Below are positions 27,028-35,267 of a stretch of DNA of 64,000 nucleotides, piece after piece. How positions within the stretch are numbered: position 1 is the first letter of the stretch; each line of letters starts with the position of its first letter. The translations under genes and the position numbers were made by a program. The notes under the pieces were generated by a model. The model was given only the letters and a program-made list of their open reading frames with translations. It was not told the DNA's origin and did not search any database. The DNA is from Pelomonas sp. Root405 (GTDB taxonomy: Bacteria > Pseudomonadota > Gammaproteobacteria > Burkholderiales > Burkholderiaceae_C), in the NCBI RefSeq assembly GCF_001425165.1, contig NZ_LMDU01000001.1, forward strand, positions 652,075 to 716,074. The letters run 5' to 3'.

Positions 27028-27573
27028 ATGCTTCGAGGTCAACGTGTCGGCCTGCGCTATGTGACCGAGGACGACCTGCCGTGGCTCAAGCGCACGACGG
27101 GTGACCCGCTGGTGCGCGGACCCCATCTCGGCTCGCGCATGACGACGCCGCATGCGGTGGACCAGCGCTGGAAGGACAACGGCTTTGCCAACGAGGACGC
27201 CGAACGCCTGCTGATCTGCCACTTGATCGATGGCAGCGTCATCGGCGACGTGGTGCACTTTGCCGCGGCCCGCTACACGACGGCGCGCGAGATCGGCTGG
27301 ACGCTGGCCGACGTGGCCATGCGCGGCCAGGGCCTGGCCAGCGAGGCTGCAGCTCTGCTGGTGGACTACCTGTTCGAGAACTGGCCGGTGAACCGCTTGT
27401 CCTGCGGCATGTCGGTGCACAACCATGCCTCGCGGCGCGTGGCCGAGAAGTGCGGCTTCAAGCACGAGGGCATTCAGCGCGGCATCGTCTTCGTGGCCGG
27501 CGAGTATGTGGACTGCCATGCCCTGGCGCTGCTGCGCGGTGACTGGCTGGCGATGAAAGGCAGGCGCGAGTGA
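27028..27573 (+). CDS. GNAT-family acetyltransferase, RimJ/RimL type
   Basis: This 181-residue acetyltransferase starts MLRGQRVGLRYVTEDDLPWL, with a GGAGAG ribosome site. The fold markers are IGWTLADVAMRGQGLASEAAALL (acetyl-CoA binding), NRLSCGMSVHNHASRRVAEKCGF and the final HALALLRGDW. RimJ/RimL-type enzymes acetylate protein N-termini or small amines, and the substrate here is not known. The stop overlaps the next GTG start (GTGA). Confidence 0.87.
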   Translation: MLRGQRVGLRYVTEDDLPWLKRTTGDPLVRGPHLGSRMTTPHAVDQRWKDNGFANEDAERLLICHLIDGSVIGDVVHFAAARYTTAREIGWTLADVAMRGQGLASEAAALLVDYLFENWPVNRLSCGMSVHNHASRRVAEKCGFKHEGIQRGIVFVAGEYVDCHALALLRGDWLAMKGRRE

Positions 27574-28799
27574 AAAACGACAAGGAGTTCGACCTCATCG
27601 TCTTCGGCGCCACCGGTTTCACCGGCCGGCTCGTCGCCGAGTACCTGCACCTCAGCGGCGCCGACGGTGCGCGCTGGGCGATTGCCGGCCGCAGCCTCGA
27701 CAAGCTCGCGAAAGTGCGCGACGAACTGCACTTGCCGCCGTCCGTCGCGCTGCTGAAGGCGGATGCGGGCGACGCCGCTGCGTTGAAGGCGCTCGTCGCT
27801 CGCACCCGCTGCGTCATCACCACGGTCGGCCCCTACCAACTGCATGGCGAGCCGCTGGCAACAGCCTGCGCTTCAGGCGGCACCGACTACGTCGACCTCT
27901 GCGGCGAGCCGCTGTGGATGGCCCGGATGATCGAGAAGCTCACGCCGCTGGCGCAGAAAAGCGGCGCGCGCATCGTCTTCTCCTGCGGCTTCGATTCCAT
28001 CCCCTTCGACCTCGGCGTCGTCTATCTGCAGGCCGAGGCGCAGCAACGCTTTGGCGCGCCGCTGGCCGAGGTGCGCGGCCGCGTCGCGCGGCTCAAGGGC
28101 ACGTTCTCCGGTGGCACCTTCGCCAGCATGATGGAAACCATCGAGGCCGTGCGCCGCGAACCCGGCCTCATCAAGCTGATGACCAACCCCTTCGCGCTCG
28201 CCGGCGGCTTCAAGGGCCCGCGGCAACCCAACGACCAGGGTGCCGACTTCGACGCCTGGGCCGACGCCTGGGCCGGCCCCTTCGTCATGGCCACCATCAA
28301 CACCAAGAACATCCACCGCAGCAATGCGCTGCGCGGCCATCCCTGGGGCGAGCGCTTCGTCTACAGCGAGAAGCTGCTGACGGGCAAGCCTGGCGTGGGC
28401 GACAAGGGCCGCAAGAAGGCCAAGGCGCTCGCCCGCTTCACGCAGCTGCAAAACCTGGCGCTGGGCTTCGGGCCGACGCGCGCGCTGCTGCGCCGCTTTG
28501 TGCTGACCCAACCTGGCGATGGCCCCGACAAGGCCGCGCGCGAGGAGGGTCGCTACGAGGTCTGGTTCATCGGCAAATCGGCCAGCGGTGAAACGCTGCG
28601 CGCTGTCGTCAAGGGCGACCGCGACCCGGGCTATGGCTCCACCTGCAAGCTCATCAGCGAGGCGGCGCTGTGCCTGGTGCAGGACGTCGGCCGCGACGCC
28701 ACGCCGGGTGGCGTCTGGACGCCCGGCAGTGCAATGGGGCTGGCCCTTGTGCGGCGCCTGCACGAGCGCGCTGGACTGACTTTCGAGATGGCCGCTTGA
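27570..28799 (+). CDS. Saccharopine dehydrogenase-like / trans-acting enoyl reductase family protein
   Basis: This 409-residue NAD(P)-binding protein begins at GTG with FDLIVFGATGFTGRLVAEYL (Rossmann fold). It continues with WAIAGRSLDKL, TTVGPYQLHGEPLATACA and GTDYVDLCGEPLWM, then CGFDSIPFDLGV. These mark the family that includes mycobacterial trans-acting enoyl reductases and saccharopine reductase-like proteins. A reductase role in lipid metabolism is the usual guess. It is linked by overlapping starts and stops with the acetyltransferase before it and the nitrilase-like gene after it. Confidence 0.83.
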   Translation: MKNDKEFDLIVFGATGFTGRLVAEYLHLSGADGARWAIAGRSLDKLAKVRDELHLPPSVALLKADAGDAAALKALVARTRCVITTVGPYQLHGEPLATACASGGTDYVDLCGEPLWMARMIEKLTPLAQKSGARIVFSCGFDSIPFDLGVVYLQAEAQQRFGAPLAEVRGRVARLKGTFSGGTFASMMETIEAVRREPGLIKLMTNPFALAGGFKGPRQPNDQGADFDAWADAWAGPFVMATINTKNIHRSNALRGHPWGERFVYSEKLLTGKPGVGDKGRKKAKALARFTQLQNLALGFGPTRALLRRFVLTQPGDGPDKAAREEGRYEVWFIGKSASGETLRAVVKGDRDPGYGSTCKLISEAALCLVQDVGRDATPGGVWTPGSAMGLALVRRLHERAGLTFEMAA

Positions 28800-29539
28800 A
28801 GCCGCCACGCTGGGCTATTGCCCAGCCGCGCATGCACTGGACGCTGGCAGCCAATCTGGCCGAAACCGTGGCGGCGCTTGAAGCCGCAGCTGCTGCTGGC
28901 GCCGATGGCTGCGTCTGCACGGAGCTGGCCTTGACGGGTTTTCATCGACGTCTGCCCGAGGTGCTGGCTACCGAAGCGCTGACCCTGGCAGAAGCGCAGC
29001 TGCGCGCCACCTGTGCACGGCTCGGCATCGCGGCAGCGATTGGCGTGCCGACATGGGCTGAGGACGGAGCGCTGCTCAACAGCCATGTCTACATCGATGC
29101 CGCGGGAAGCGAGGTGGGCCGTGTGCACAAGCGTGGGCTCACGCCGAGCGAATCCAGCTTCTTCGCACCTGGCGGCGCACGCGCTTGGACGGCCATCGGC
29201 GGTGTGCTGGCAACCTCGGTGCTTTGCCGTGAGATGCTGGACATCGATGCGCTGCTGCCCGAGCTGGCTGCCGGACGGACGGCCGGCATACGAGTCATCT
29301 TCTGGCCGAGCTACATCAGCGATGCCGATGACGCGGCGCTGTGTGATGCCTATCGCCATGGCGCCGAGGCGCTGGCCCGGGGGCTGGGCGCCTGGGTGCT
29401 GCAGAGCAACTGGCCCGAGGGCCTGAACCTGCCCGGGCAGCGCGGCTTTGGTGCGAGCGTCGTCATCGCTCCCGACGGACGCCGCGTCATGACGCTGCCG
29501 CGTGACGAAGCGGCGCTGACCGTCGTGGATCTGGCTTAG
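28796..29539 (+). CDS. Carbon-nitrogen hydrolase (nitrilase superfamily)
   Basis: This 247-residue amidase has the Glu-Lys-Cys triad: Glu43 in CTELALTGF, Lys112 in VHKRGLTPSE and Cys144 in SVLCREMLD. The start is TTG at 28796 overlapping the preceding stop (TTGA). It is chosen because it keeps the first beta-strand (RWAIAQPRM). An ATG at 28832 would remove it. The reaction is hydrolysis of an amide or nitrile-type C-N bond, but the substrate is not readable. The 3' end overlaps the convergent DUF1203 gene by 4 bases. Confidence 0.85.
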   Translation: MKPPRWAIAQPRMHWTLAANLAETVAALEAAAAAGADGCVCTELALTGFHRRLPEVLATEALTLAEAQLRATCARLGIAAAIGVPTWAEDGALLNSHVYIDAAGSEVGRVHKRGLTPSESSFFAPGGARAWTAIGGVLATSVLCREMLDIDALLPELAAGRTAGIRVIFWPSYISDADDAALCDAYRHGAEALARGLGAWVLQSNWPEGLNLPGQRGFGASVVIAPDGRRVMTLPRDEAALTVVDLA

Positions 29540-29997
29540 GCCGCGCGCCGGATCAGGGCCGCATAGCAACCGCGCCGCGCGAAATGGGCGTGGATGTAGT
29601 CGACCTCTGGCTGGGCCAGCAGGCGCTCGACGAGGCCTTCGATGGCCGCGCCGTCGACGATGTCGGCATCGACCATCAGACCCGCGGCGTCGAAGGCGCG
29701 CAGCGACAGCAGGCGCCGGCGCAGCGCGTCGGGCACGGTGTCGACGGCGTCGAAGGGCGCGCCCGCCTGCTCGCGCACGAAGATGGCGTGGCGCGAGCGG
29801 TAGGGCGTGTCGGCGGGCTGGTGCTCGTGATTGAGCAGCAGCACGGTCTCGTCGGCCGTCGTGTCGCGCAGCTCGACGCGGTCGGGCAGCCCGGCGCCGC
29901 GATGGCGCATGGCGCCATGGGCGGCGAGTTCGACGTCGCTCAGGCCGAAGAGATGTTCAAAGGGTTGGGCGGACAGCCCGGTGATGCGAAAGGACAT
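29536..29997 (-). CDS. DUF1203 domain protein
   Basis: This 153-residue soluble protein matches the DUF1203 pattern. It has FRITGLSAQPFEHLFGLSD at the start, LLLNHEHQPADTPYRSRHAIFV in the middle, and HAHFARRGCYAALI at the end. The conserved His, Tyr and Arg residues suggest a small enzyme or binding protein, but no function is known. It is monocistronic and convergent with the nitrilase-like gene. Confidence 0.8.
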   Translation of the reverse strand: MSFRITGLSAQPFEHLFGLSDVELAAHGAMRHRGAGLPDRVELRDTTADETVLLLNHEHQPADTPYRSRHAIFVREQAGAPFDAVDTVPDALRRRLLSLRAFDAAGLMVDADIVDGAAIEGLVERLLAQPEVDYIHAHFARRGCYAALIRRAA

Positions 29998-30071
29998 GGC
30001 GTGCTCCTGGTGGGATGCTCGCCATTCTTCAGATGCAGCAGGCTCGCGTCTGGCCGAAATCGGACTTGCAG

Positions 30072-30554
30072 TCAGTCCCGACCGGCGGGCCGCTCGTAGC
30101 CGTTGTCGACCCAGGCTTCGGCGGCGCCCTGGCTGAGCTTGAAGCCGGCCGACACCTTCACCTGCGCCAAGCGCTCGCCGGCGGCATCAAAGGCGTTGAG
30201 CCACGCGTAGGGGTCGTCCTCCGCGGGCACGATCTCCAGCGTGATCTTCAGCCAGTTGCCGTCACGGGCGACGTAGAGCGCCTTGTTCAACTGCGCGTGC
30301 AGCTGCTGCTCATGGCGGCGGATGACCTCGGACGCTGTCTTGACCAGCGTGTTGAAGGCGTTGACGTCCAGCGGCTTGGGGTTCTTCTTGTCGCGGCCCA
30401 TCGTCCAGGGACCAACGAGGGCCGGCTCGCTTTCGCCAGCCTTGAACATGGCGACGGCCCAGCCTTCGTCGTCTTCGTTCTTGATGACCTGGGCGGTCCA
30501 GCCGTTGTCGCGCCACAGGCGCGCTTCAAAAACGGGCTCGTCCAGATCACTCAT
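30072..30554 (-). CDS. Conserved hypothetical protein, second gene of a coupled pair
   Basis: This 160-residue soluble protein of unknown function starts MSDLDEPVFEARLWRDNGWTA. It has alternating strands (TAQVIKNEDDEGWAVAMF), a PWTMGRDKKNPKPLD segment and a long helix (FNTLVKTASEVIRRHEQQLHAQ). A second alpha/beta part ends near AAEAWVDNGY. I do not recognise a family. Its ATG overlaps the stop of the small upstream gene by 4 bases, so the two products are probably made in a set ratio and may interact. Confidence 0.7.
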   Translation of the reverse strand: MSDLDEPVFEARLWRDNGWTAQVIKNEDDEGWAVAMFKAGESEPALVGPWTMGRDKKNPKPLDVNAFNTLVKTASEVIRRHEQQLHAQLNKALYVARDGNWLKITLEIVPAEDDPYAWLNAFDAAGERLAQVKVSAGFKLSQGAAEAWVDNGYERPAGRD

Positions 30555-30826
30555 GCCTGGAGTCCCTTGGCGAGCAGCTCCTCGACGAGGCCGTTGATGC
30601 CGCCTTCATGGCTGGCGGCGCGCTCGCGCAACTGCTCGGTCAATGCAGCGGGCAGCTTGCAGGCAAAGGGAACGAGGCCGGCGGCGGCGTCCAGCTTGCG
30701 CTGGGCCTTGCGGTCGGGCACTGCAGCAGCGGCGGCGCCAAAGCGGCCGGGCGTCGCCTTGCCGCGCATGGCGCTGTCCAGCTTCAGGCCGGCGAGGCGT
30801 TCCAGATCGGTTTTCTTCATGTTCAT
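30551..30826 (-). CDS. Small basic protein with ribbon-helix-helix-like C-terminus
   Basis: This is a 91-residue protein. Residues about 50-91 (VPFACKLPAALTEQLRERAA then GGINGLVEELLAKGLQA) read as a strand, helix, turn and helix, like ribbon-helix-helix DNA-binding domains. The N-terminal half is flexible and rich in Ala, Lys and Arg. It is translationally coupled (ATGA) to the 160-residue downstream protein. It could be a regulator of that gene or a structural partner. No toxin-like features are seen in the partner, so a toxin-antitoxin label is not justified. Confidence 0.65.
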   Translation of the reverse strand: MNMKKTDLERLAGLKLDSAMRGKATPGRFGAAAAAVPDRKAQRKLDAAAGLVPFACKLPAALTEQLRERAASHEGGINGLVEELLAKGLQA

Positions 30827-30868
30827 GGGTCTGATTGTCCTTGGTCAGGACACCGGCCCCGTGAACGA

Positions 30869-31351
30869 TCAACCGTTGCGTGCGGGCATGACAGCGGGCG
30901 CGCGCGTCACACGGGTCTTGCCGCCGGTCGTCACGAGGATGACGGGGTCGCCACTGTTGAAGCTCTCGGCGCCCTTGGCCTGGATGACGGAGCGGCGCTC
31001 GCCGTTGCGCAGCTGGACGATGATTTCCAGCGCATCCTCGCGAGTGGCCGAGCGCTCGATGGCATTGCCGATGACGGCACCCGCCACCGCGCCGAGGACG
31101 CCGACGATCTGGCCCTCGCGGCGACCGCCGACCGAGCTGCCGGCGATGGCGCCGGTGACGCCGCCGGCCACGCCGCCGATGCCGCTCTGCGAGCCGTCCA
31201 CCGTCACCGGGCGGGACGACAGCACGGTGGCGTCCTGCACCTGCGACAGCCGCTGCGCATCACCGCGCTGGACGACGTCGGGGCTGGTCGTCGAGCAGGC
31301 AGACAGCATCAAGGCCGCGGCCAGGGTGAGGGAAGTCATGAGCTTGGACAT
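30869..31351 (-). CDS. Outer-membrane lipoprotein with glycine-zipper domain (SlyB/PcP-like)
   Basis: This 160-residue lipoprotein has a signal sequence ending in a lipobox (LSAC, Cys19). A glycine zipper follows at about 57-95 (GIGGVAGGVTGAIAGSSVGG, VGVLGAVAGAVIGNA). The C-terminal beta domain (ALEIIVQLRNGERRSVIQ, FNSGDPVILVTTGGK) is the usual SlyB-type end. These lipoproteins support outer-membrane integrity. A candidate promoter lies about 75-100 bases upstream. Confidence 0.9.
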   Translation of the reverse strand: MSKLMTSLTLAAALMLSACSTTSPDVVQRGDAQRLSQVQDATVLSSRPVTVDGSQSGIGGVAGGVTGAIAGSSVGGRREGQIVGVLGAVAGAVIGNAIERSATREDALEIIVQLRNGERRSVIQAKGAESFNSGDPVILVTTGGKTRVTRAPAVMPARNG

Positions 31352-31423
31352 TCGGTTCTCCTTGGGCGAAACAGCAGGCCCAACGCCGCCAATTGTCCCG
31401 CCGTTGACGGCTCGACGCCCTCG

Positions 31424-31451
31424 ACTACAACTCTTTACCGTTGCCGGTCAA
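31424..31451 (-). promoter_or_regulatory. Candidate sigma-70 promoter for the glycine-zipper lipoprotein
   Basis: Read on the minus strand, a TTGACC box at 31451-31446 and a TGTAGT box at 31429-31424 are separated by 16 bases. This is one of the few AT-richer stretches in the area and is well placed for transcription of the lipoprotein gene. Confidence 0.3.
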
Positions 31452-31466
31452 CGGGAATGACGCGAG

Positions 31467-32033
31467 TCATCCATGCAGGCGTGAGCTGCGCGGCACGCTG
31501 GCCAGCAGGAACTCCATCTGGTCGGCCAGGATGCGGCGGCCGCGCAAGATCATGTCTTCGTGCAGGCTGGGCACGTAGGGCAGGTAGAGCAGGCTCATGT
31601 TCGCCTCTTCCGGCATGCGGTTGCCCTTGCGGCCGTTGCAGGGCCGGCAGGCGGTGATGCAGTTCATCCAGCTGTCGTAACCGCCGCGCGACGTGGGGTG
31701 GATGTGTTCGCGCGTCAGGTCTTCGGGCAGGCAGTGGTGGCCGCAGTAGGCGCAGATGAAGCGGTCGCGCACGAACAGTTTGCTGTTCGTCAGCGCGGGC
31801 GCCTGGCGCCAGGCCCGGCTAGGCACCGCGCCGCGCACGGCAATGATGGGATGGACCTCGATGCGCGACTGCCGCCCGCTGATGCGCTGCCAACCGCCAC
31901 GCAGCACCTGGCAGGGGTCGCCCAGCGTCCAGGCGACGCCGTCGCAGGCGTAGATCACGGCCGCTTCGCGGGTCGTGATCCAGGCTTGCGGCCGGCCAGA
32001 GACATCGAGTTGGAGCACATCCACAGAAGTCAA
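31467..32033 (-). CDS. HNH endonuclease family protein
   Basis: This 188-residue protein has an HNH nuclease motif. A zinc pair in CAYCGHHC is followed by LTREHIHPTSRGG (catalytic His pair), WMNCITACRPCNGRKGNR and a second CxxC. The N-terminal 80 residues (VLQLDVSGRPQAWITTREA) form a conserved extension seen in chromosomal HNH proteins of Proteobacteria. These stand-alone proteins are not part of a restriction system here. Their role (DNA repair, or defence of unknown type) is not established. Confidence 0.87.
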   Translation of the reverse strand: MTSVDVLQLDVSGRPQAWITTREAAVIYACDGVAWTLGDPCQVLRGGWQRISGRQSRIEVHPIIAVRGAVPSRAWRQAPALTNSKLFVRDRFICAYCGHHCLPEDLTREHIHPTSRGGYDSWMNCITACRPCNGRKGNRMPEEANMSLLYLPYVPSLHEDMILRGRRILADQMEFLLASVPRSSRLHG

Positions 32034-32218
32034 CCTCCGGCGCGGAGACTACTGCAGAAGCGGCATGCGGCTCAAGCGTCGGCCCATGACAGCGTGGCGG
32101 TTCGCGCGACCGGGGACGAGGACTGGGGTTTGCACTAGGTTGTTGGAAGTATTAGGCACATCACCCTAGGAAATCGCGGGGTGATGCTGGCGCTGCCGCG
32201 GGAGCGACCTGCAAAATA

Positions 32219-32233
32219 GAACGACCGTTCGTT
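32219..32233. promoter_or_regulatory. Palindromic TetR-type operator upstream of the fatty-acid regulator
   Basis: Two nested palindromes overlap here. GAACG-AC-CGTTC is perfect at 32219-32230, and AACGA-CCGT-TCGTT is perfect at 32220-32233. They lie 23-38 bases before the GTG of the TetR gene, in an AT-richer stretch, which is the usual autoregulation site. The same regulator probably controls the downstream beta-oxidation genes. Confidence 0.55.
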
Positions 32234-32256
32234 TTATTCCTGACTTGCTCCCGCCC

Positions 32257-32979
32257 GTGTCCACGCTGCCAACCACCGCCAAGAAAATCGCCCCGCTGCG
32301 CGTTGCGAAGCCGGCGCGCGTTGCGCGCTCGCTGCAGAAGGGCCAGCAGACCCGCGCCGCCATCCTCGACGCGGCCCTGGGCCTGGCCTCGCACATGGGC
32401 CTGGAAGGCCTGTCCATCGGCGCGCTCGCCGATGTGACGGGCATGAGCAAGTCGGGCGTGTTCGCCCACTTCGGCTCGCGCGAGGAGCTGCAGATCGCGG
32501 TCGTTACCGAATACCACGCCAAGTTCGAGGAAGAAGTCTTCTTCACCGCCATCCGCGAGCCGCGCGGCCTGCCGCGGTTGCGCGCGATGTTCGAGCGCTG
32601 GGTGCGCCGCGTGTCGGTCGAGGTCGACTCGGGCTGCATCTACATCAGCGGCGCCGTCGAATTTGACGACCGGCCCGGCCCGGTGCGCGACGCGCTGGTC
32701 GCCATGGTCAAGGCCTGGCATGGGGCGCTGCAGAAGGCCATCCAGCTGTCCATCAGCGAAGGGCACTTGAAGCCCGACGCGGATGTCGAGCAGATCTGCT
32801 TCGAGCTGCACGGCCTGATCCTGTCGCTGCACCACGACGCGCGCTTCATGCGCATCCCCGGCGCGCTGGCCCGCGCCGGCACCGGTTTCGACCGGACCAT
32901 CCAGTTCTATGCCACGCCGGCCGGCCTCGATCTCGAGCAGCGCCGCAAGGCTCCCAAGAACGGCGCTGCCAAGCGCTGA
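32257..32979 (+). CDS. TetR-family regulator of the adjacent fatty-acid degradation genes
   Basis: This 240-residue repressor starts at GTG 32257 (STLPTTAKK). A TTG at 32245 is possible but less likely. The DNA-binding helix-turn-helix is at about 33-75 (RAAILDAALGLASHMGLEGLSIGALADVTGMSKSGVFAHFGSREEL, seen in parts). The C-terminal ligand domain contains DSGCIYISGAVEFDDRPG. The gene lies directly upstream of acyl-CoA dehydrogenase on the same strand. A TetR protein at the head of a fad cluster commonly senses acyl-CoA. The ligand is inferred. Confidence 0.88.
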   Translation: MSTLPTTAKKIAPLRVAKPARVARSLQKGQQTRAAILDAALGLASHMGLEGLSIGALADVTGMSKSGVFAHFGSREELQIAVVTEYHAKFEEEVFFTAIREPRGLPRLRAMFERWVRRVSVEVDSGCIYISGAVEFDDRPGPVRDALVAMVKAWHGALQKAIQLSISEGHLKPDADVEQICFELHGLILSLHHDARFMRIPGALARAGTGFDRTIQFYATPAGLDLEQRRKAPKNGAAKR

Positions 32980-33015
32980 ACCGACTCACCATCACCGTAG
33001 TTCCAGGAGTACCCG

Positions 33016-34806
33016 ATGCCCCAGTACACCCCGCCCTTGCGTGACATGCAGTTCGTCATGCACGAGCTGCTGAACGTCGTCGACGAGCTGAAGATACTGC
33101 CCGGCCACGAGGACATCGACGCCGACACGATCAACGCGGTGCTCGAGGAAGGTGGCAAGTTCGCCGCCGAAGTCATCGCCCCCATCAACCTCAGCGGCGA
33201 CGCCGAGGGCTGCACGCTGGACAAGACCACGCACGAGGTCAAGCCGCCCAAGGGCTTCAAGGAAGCCTACAAGCAGTACGTCGAAGGCGGCTGGCCGGCG
33301 CTCTCCTGCGACACGCAGTTCGGCGGCCAGGGCCTGCCGCATCTGGTGAACCAGTTCTTCTACGAGATGCTGAATTCGGCCAACCAGGCCTGGACGATGT
33401 ACCCCGGCCTGAGCCACGGCGCCTACGAGGCGCTGCATGCGCACGGCACGCCCGAGCAGCAGGCCACCTACCTGCCCAAGCTGACCAGCGGCGAGTGGAC
33501 CGGCACCATGTGCCTGACCGAGCCGCACTGCGGCACCGACCTCGGCATGCTGCGCACCAAGGCCGAGCCGCAGCCCGACGGCAGCTACAAGCTCACCGGC
33601 GCCAAGATCTTCATCTCGGCCGGCGAGCACGACATGGCCGACAACATCATCCACCTGGTGCTGGCCCGCCTGCCGGACGCGCCGCAAGGCAGCAAGGGCA
33701 TCTCGCTCTTCGTCGTGCCCAAGTTCAATGTGAACGCCGACGGCTCGCTGGGCTCGCGCAACGGCATCTTCTGCGCCGGCCTGGAGCACAAGATGGGCAT
33801 CCACGGCAACGCCACCGCACAGATCGTGCTGGAGAACGCCAACGGCACGCTGGTGGGTCAGCCCAACAAGGGCCTGGCCGCGATGTTCGTCATGATGAAC
33901 GCCGCCCGCCTGGGCGTCGGCAACCAGTCCCTCGGCCTGACCGAGGTGGCCTACCAGAATGCCGTGGCCTATGCGAAGGACCGCCTGCAGATGCGCGCGC
34001 TGTCCGGCCCCAAGGCGCCCGACAAGCCGGCCGATCCCATCATCGTGCACCCTGACGTGCGCAAGATGCTGCTGACCGCCCGCGCCTTCGCCGAAGGTGG
34101 CCGCATGCTGCAGGCCTACACGGTGCTGCAACTCGACAAGGCGCTGAAGAGCGACGACGAGGACGAGCGCAAGGAAGCCGACGCCGAAGTCGCACTGCTG
34201 ACGCCCATCATCAAGGCCTTCATCACCGACAACGGCTGGCTGGCCACGTCGCACTGCATGCAGGTGTTCGGCGGCCACGGCTACATCCACGAGTGGGGCA
34301 TGGAGCAGTACGTGCGCGATGCCCGCATCAACATGATCTACGAGGGCACCAACACCATCCAGTCGCTGGACCTGCTGGGCCGCAAGGTGCTGGGCAACAA
34401 CGGTGCGACGCTGAAGATGTTCGGCAAGAAGATCGCCGCCTTCATCGAGGAAGAGGGCACGAACGAAGCCATGCAGGAGTTCGTGAACCCGCTCGCCGAC
34501 CTCGGCGACAAGGTCAACAAGCTGACGCAGGAACTGGGCATGAAGGCCTTCGGCAACCCCGATGAGGTGGGCGCCGCGGCAGTGGACTACCTGCGCGTGG
34601 TCGGCCACATGACGTTTGCCTTCTTCTTCGCCCAGGCTGCCAAGATCGCACTGGCCAAGAAGAACAGCGGCGACCCGTTCTACACGGCCAAGCTGGCGAC
34701 GGCGCGCTTTTACTTTGCCAAGCTGCTGCCCGAGACGGCCAGCCTGATCCGCACCGCGCGTGCCGGTCTGGCGCCGCTGATGGAAATGGAAGAAGCGCTG
34801 TTCTGA
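33016..34806 (+). CDS. Acyl-CoA dehydrogenase, long (about 600-residue) type
   Basis: This 596-residue flavoenzyme introduces the 2,3-double bond in fatty acyl-CoA, the first step of beta-oxidation. The start ATG follows CCAGGAG. The FAD/substrate motifs are MCLTEPHCGTDLG and GAKIFISAGEHDM, and the catalytic base is Glu443 in YEGTNTIQ. A C-terminal helical extension of about 120 residues (DLLGRKVLGNN onward) marks the FadE5/DmdC-like long branch. The gene heads the fad cluster, directly after the TetR regulator. Confidence 0.93.
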   Translation: MPQYTPPLRDMQFVMHELLNVVDELKILPGHEDIDADTINAVLEEGGKFAAEVIAPINLSGDAEGCTLDKTTHEVKPPKGFKEAYKQYVEGGWPALSCDTQFGGQGLPHLVNQFFYEMLNSANQAWTMYPGLSHGAYEALHAHGTPEQQATYLPKLTSGEWTGTMCLTEPHCGTDLGMLRTKAEPQPDGSYKLTGAKIFISAGEHDMADNIIHLVLARLPDAPQGSKGISLFVVPKFNVNADGSLGSRNGIFCAGLEHKMGIHGNATAQIVLENANGTLVGQPNKGLAAMFVMMNAARLGVGNQSLGLTEVAYQNAVAYAKDRLQMRALSGPKAPDKPADPIIVHPDVRKMLLTARAFAEGGRMLQAYTVLQLDKALKSDDEDERKEADAEVALLTPIIKAFITDNGWLATSHCMQVFGGHGYIHEWGMEQYVRDARINMIYEGTNTIQSLDLLGRKVLGNNGATLKMFGKKIAAFIEEEGTNEAMQEFVNPLADLGDKVNKLTQELGMKAFGNPDEVGAAAVDYLRVVGHMTFAFFFAQAAKIALAKKNSGDPFYTAKLATARFYFAKLLPETASLIRTARAGLAPLMEMEEALF

Positions 34807-34835
34807 ACTGCCTGATGAACGACAAGGATGCCCCG

Positions 34836-35261
34836 ATGAAAGTCCTGTTCGCTGCTGCCCTGCTGTTGCCCGCGTTTGCCTTGGCGCAGACTTCACCCGT
34901 GGGCCTGTGGAAGACCATCGACGACGACGGCAAAACCGCGAAGTCGCTGGTCCGCATCAGCGAACAGGGGGGCACCCTCGTCGGCAGCATCGACAAGCTG
35001 CTGGACCCGAAAGACCCGGGTGACGCCAAGTGCGACCTGTGCAAGGACGACCGCAAGGACAAGCCCGTCGTCGGCCTGCAGATCATCCGCGGCGTGAAGG
35101 CCGAGGGCGATGGCGTCTGGGGCGGCGGCGAGATCCTCGACCCGAACAACGGCAAGACCTACCGCACCCGCTTGAAGCCAGTGGACGGTGGCCGCAAACT
35201 CGAGATGCGCGGCTATATCGGCCCGTTCTATCGCAGCCAGATCTGGCTGCGCGTGGAGTGA
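34836..35261 (+). CDS. DUF2147 periplasmic protein
   Basis: This 141-residue exported protein has the signal peptide MKVLFAAALLLPAFALAQ. The DUF2147 body starts GLWKTIDDDGKTAKSLVRI, has a Cys-X2-Cys in CDLCKDD, and ends in MRGYIGPFYRSQIWLRV. The ATG at 34836 is chosen because it gives a clean signal peptide. An in-frame ATG at 34815 would place charged residues in front. DUF2147 genes often sit next to fatty-acid degradation genes, but the function is unknown. Confidence 0.87.
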   Translation: MKVLFAAALLLPAFALAQTSPVGLWKTIDDDGKTAKSLVRISEQGGTLVGSIDKLLDPKDPGDAKCDLCKDDRKDKPVVGLQIIRGVKAEGDGVWGGGEILDPNNGKTYRTRLKPVDGGRKLEMRGYIGPFYRSQIWLRVE

Positions 35262-35267
35262 TGCAGC

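Noticed and set aside
30072-30826. Toxin-antitoxin module
   Set aside because: The small protein could be RHH-like, but the partner shows no toxin family motif and is larger than usual. It is kept as a coupled pair of unknown function.
31467-32033. Part of a restriction or defence island because of the HNH nuclease
   Set aside because: No methyltransferase, helicase or other defence gene is nearby, and stand-alone HNH proteins of this size are common chromosomal genes.
32992-34896. Long minus-strand open frame opposite acyl-CoA dehydrogenase
   Set aside because: It is antisense to a protein with all catalytic residues, and its own translation is low-complexity.
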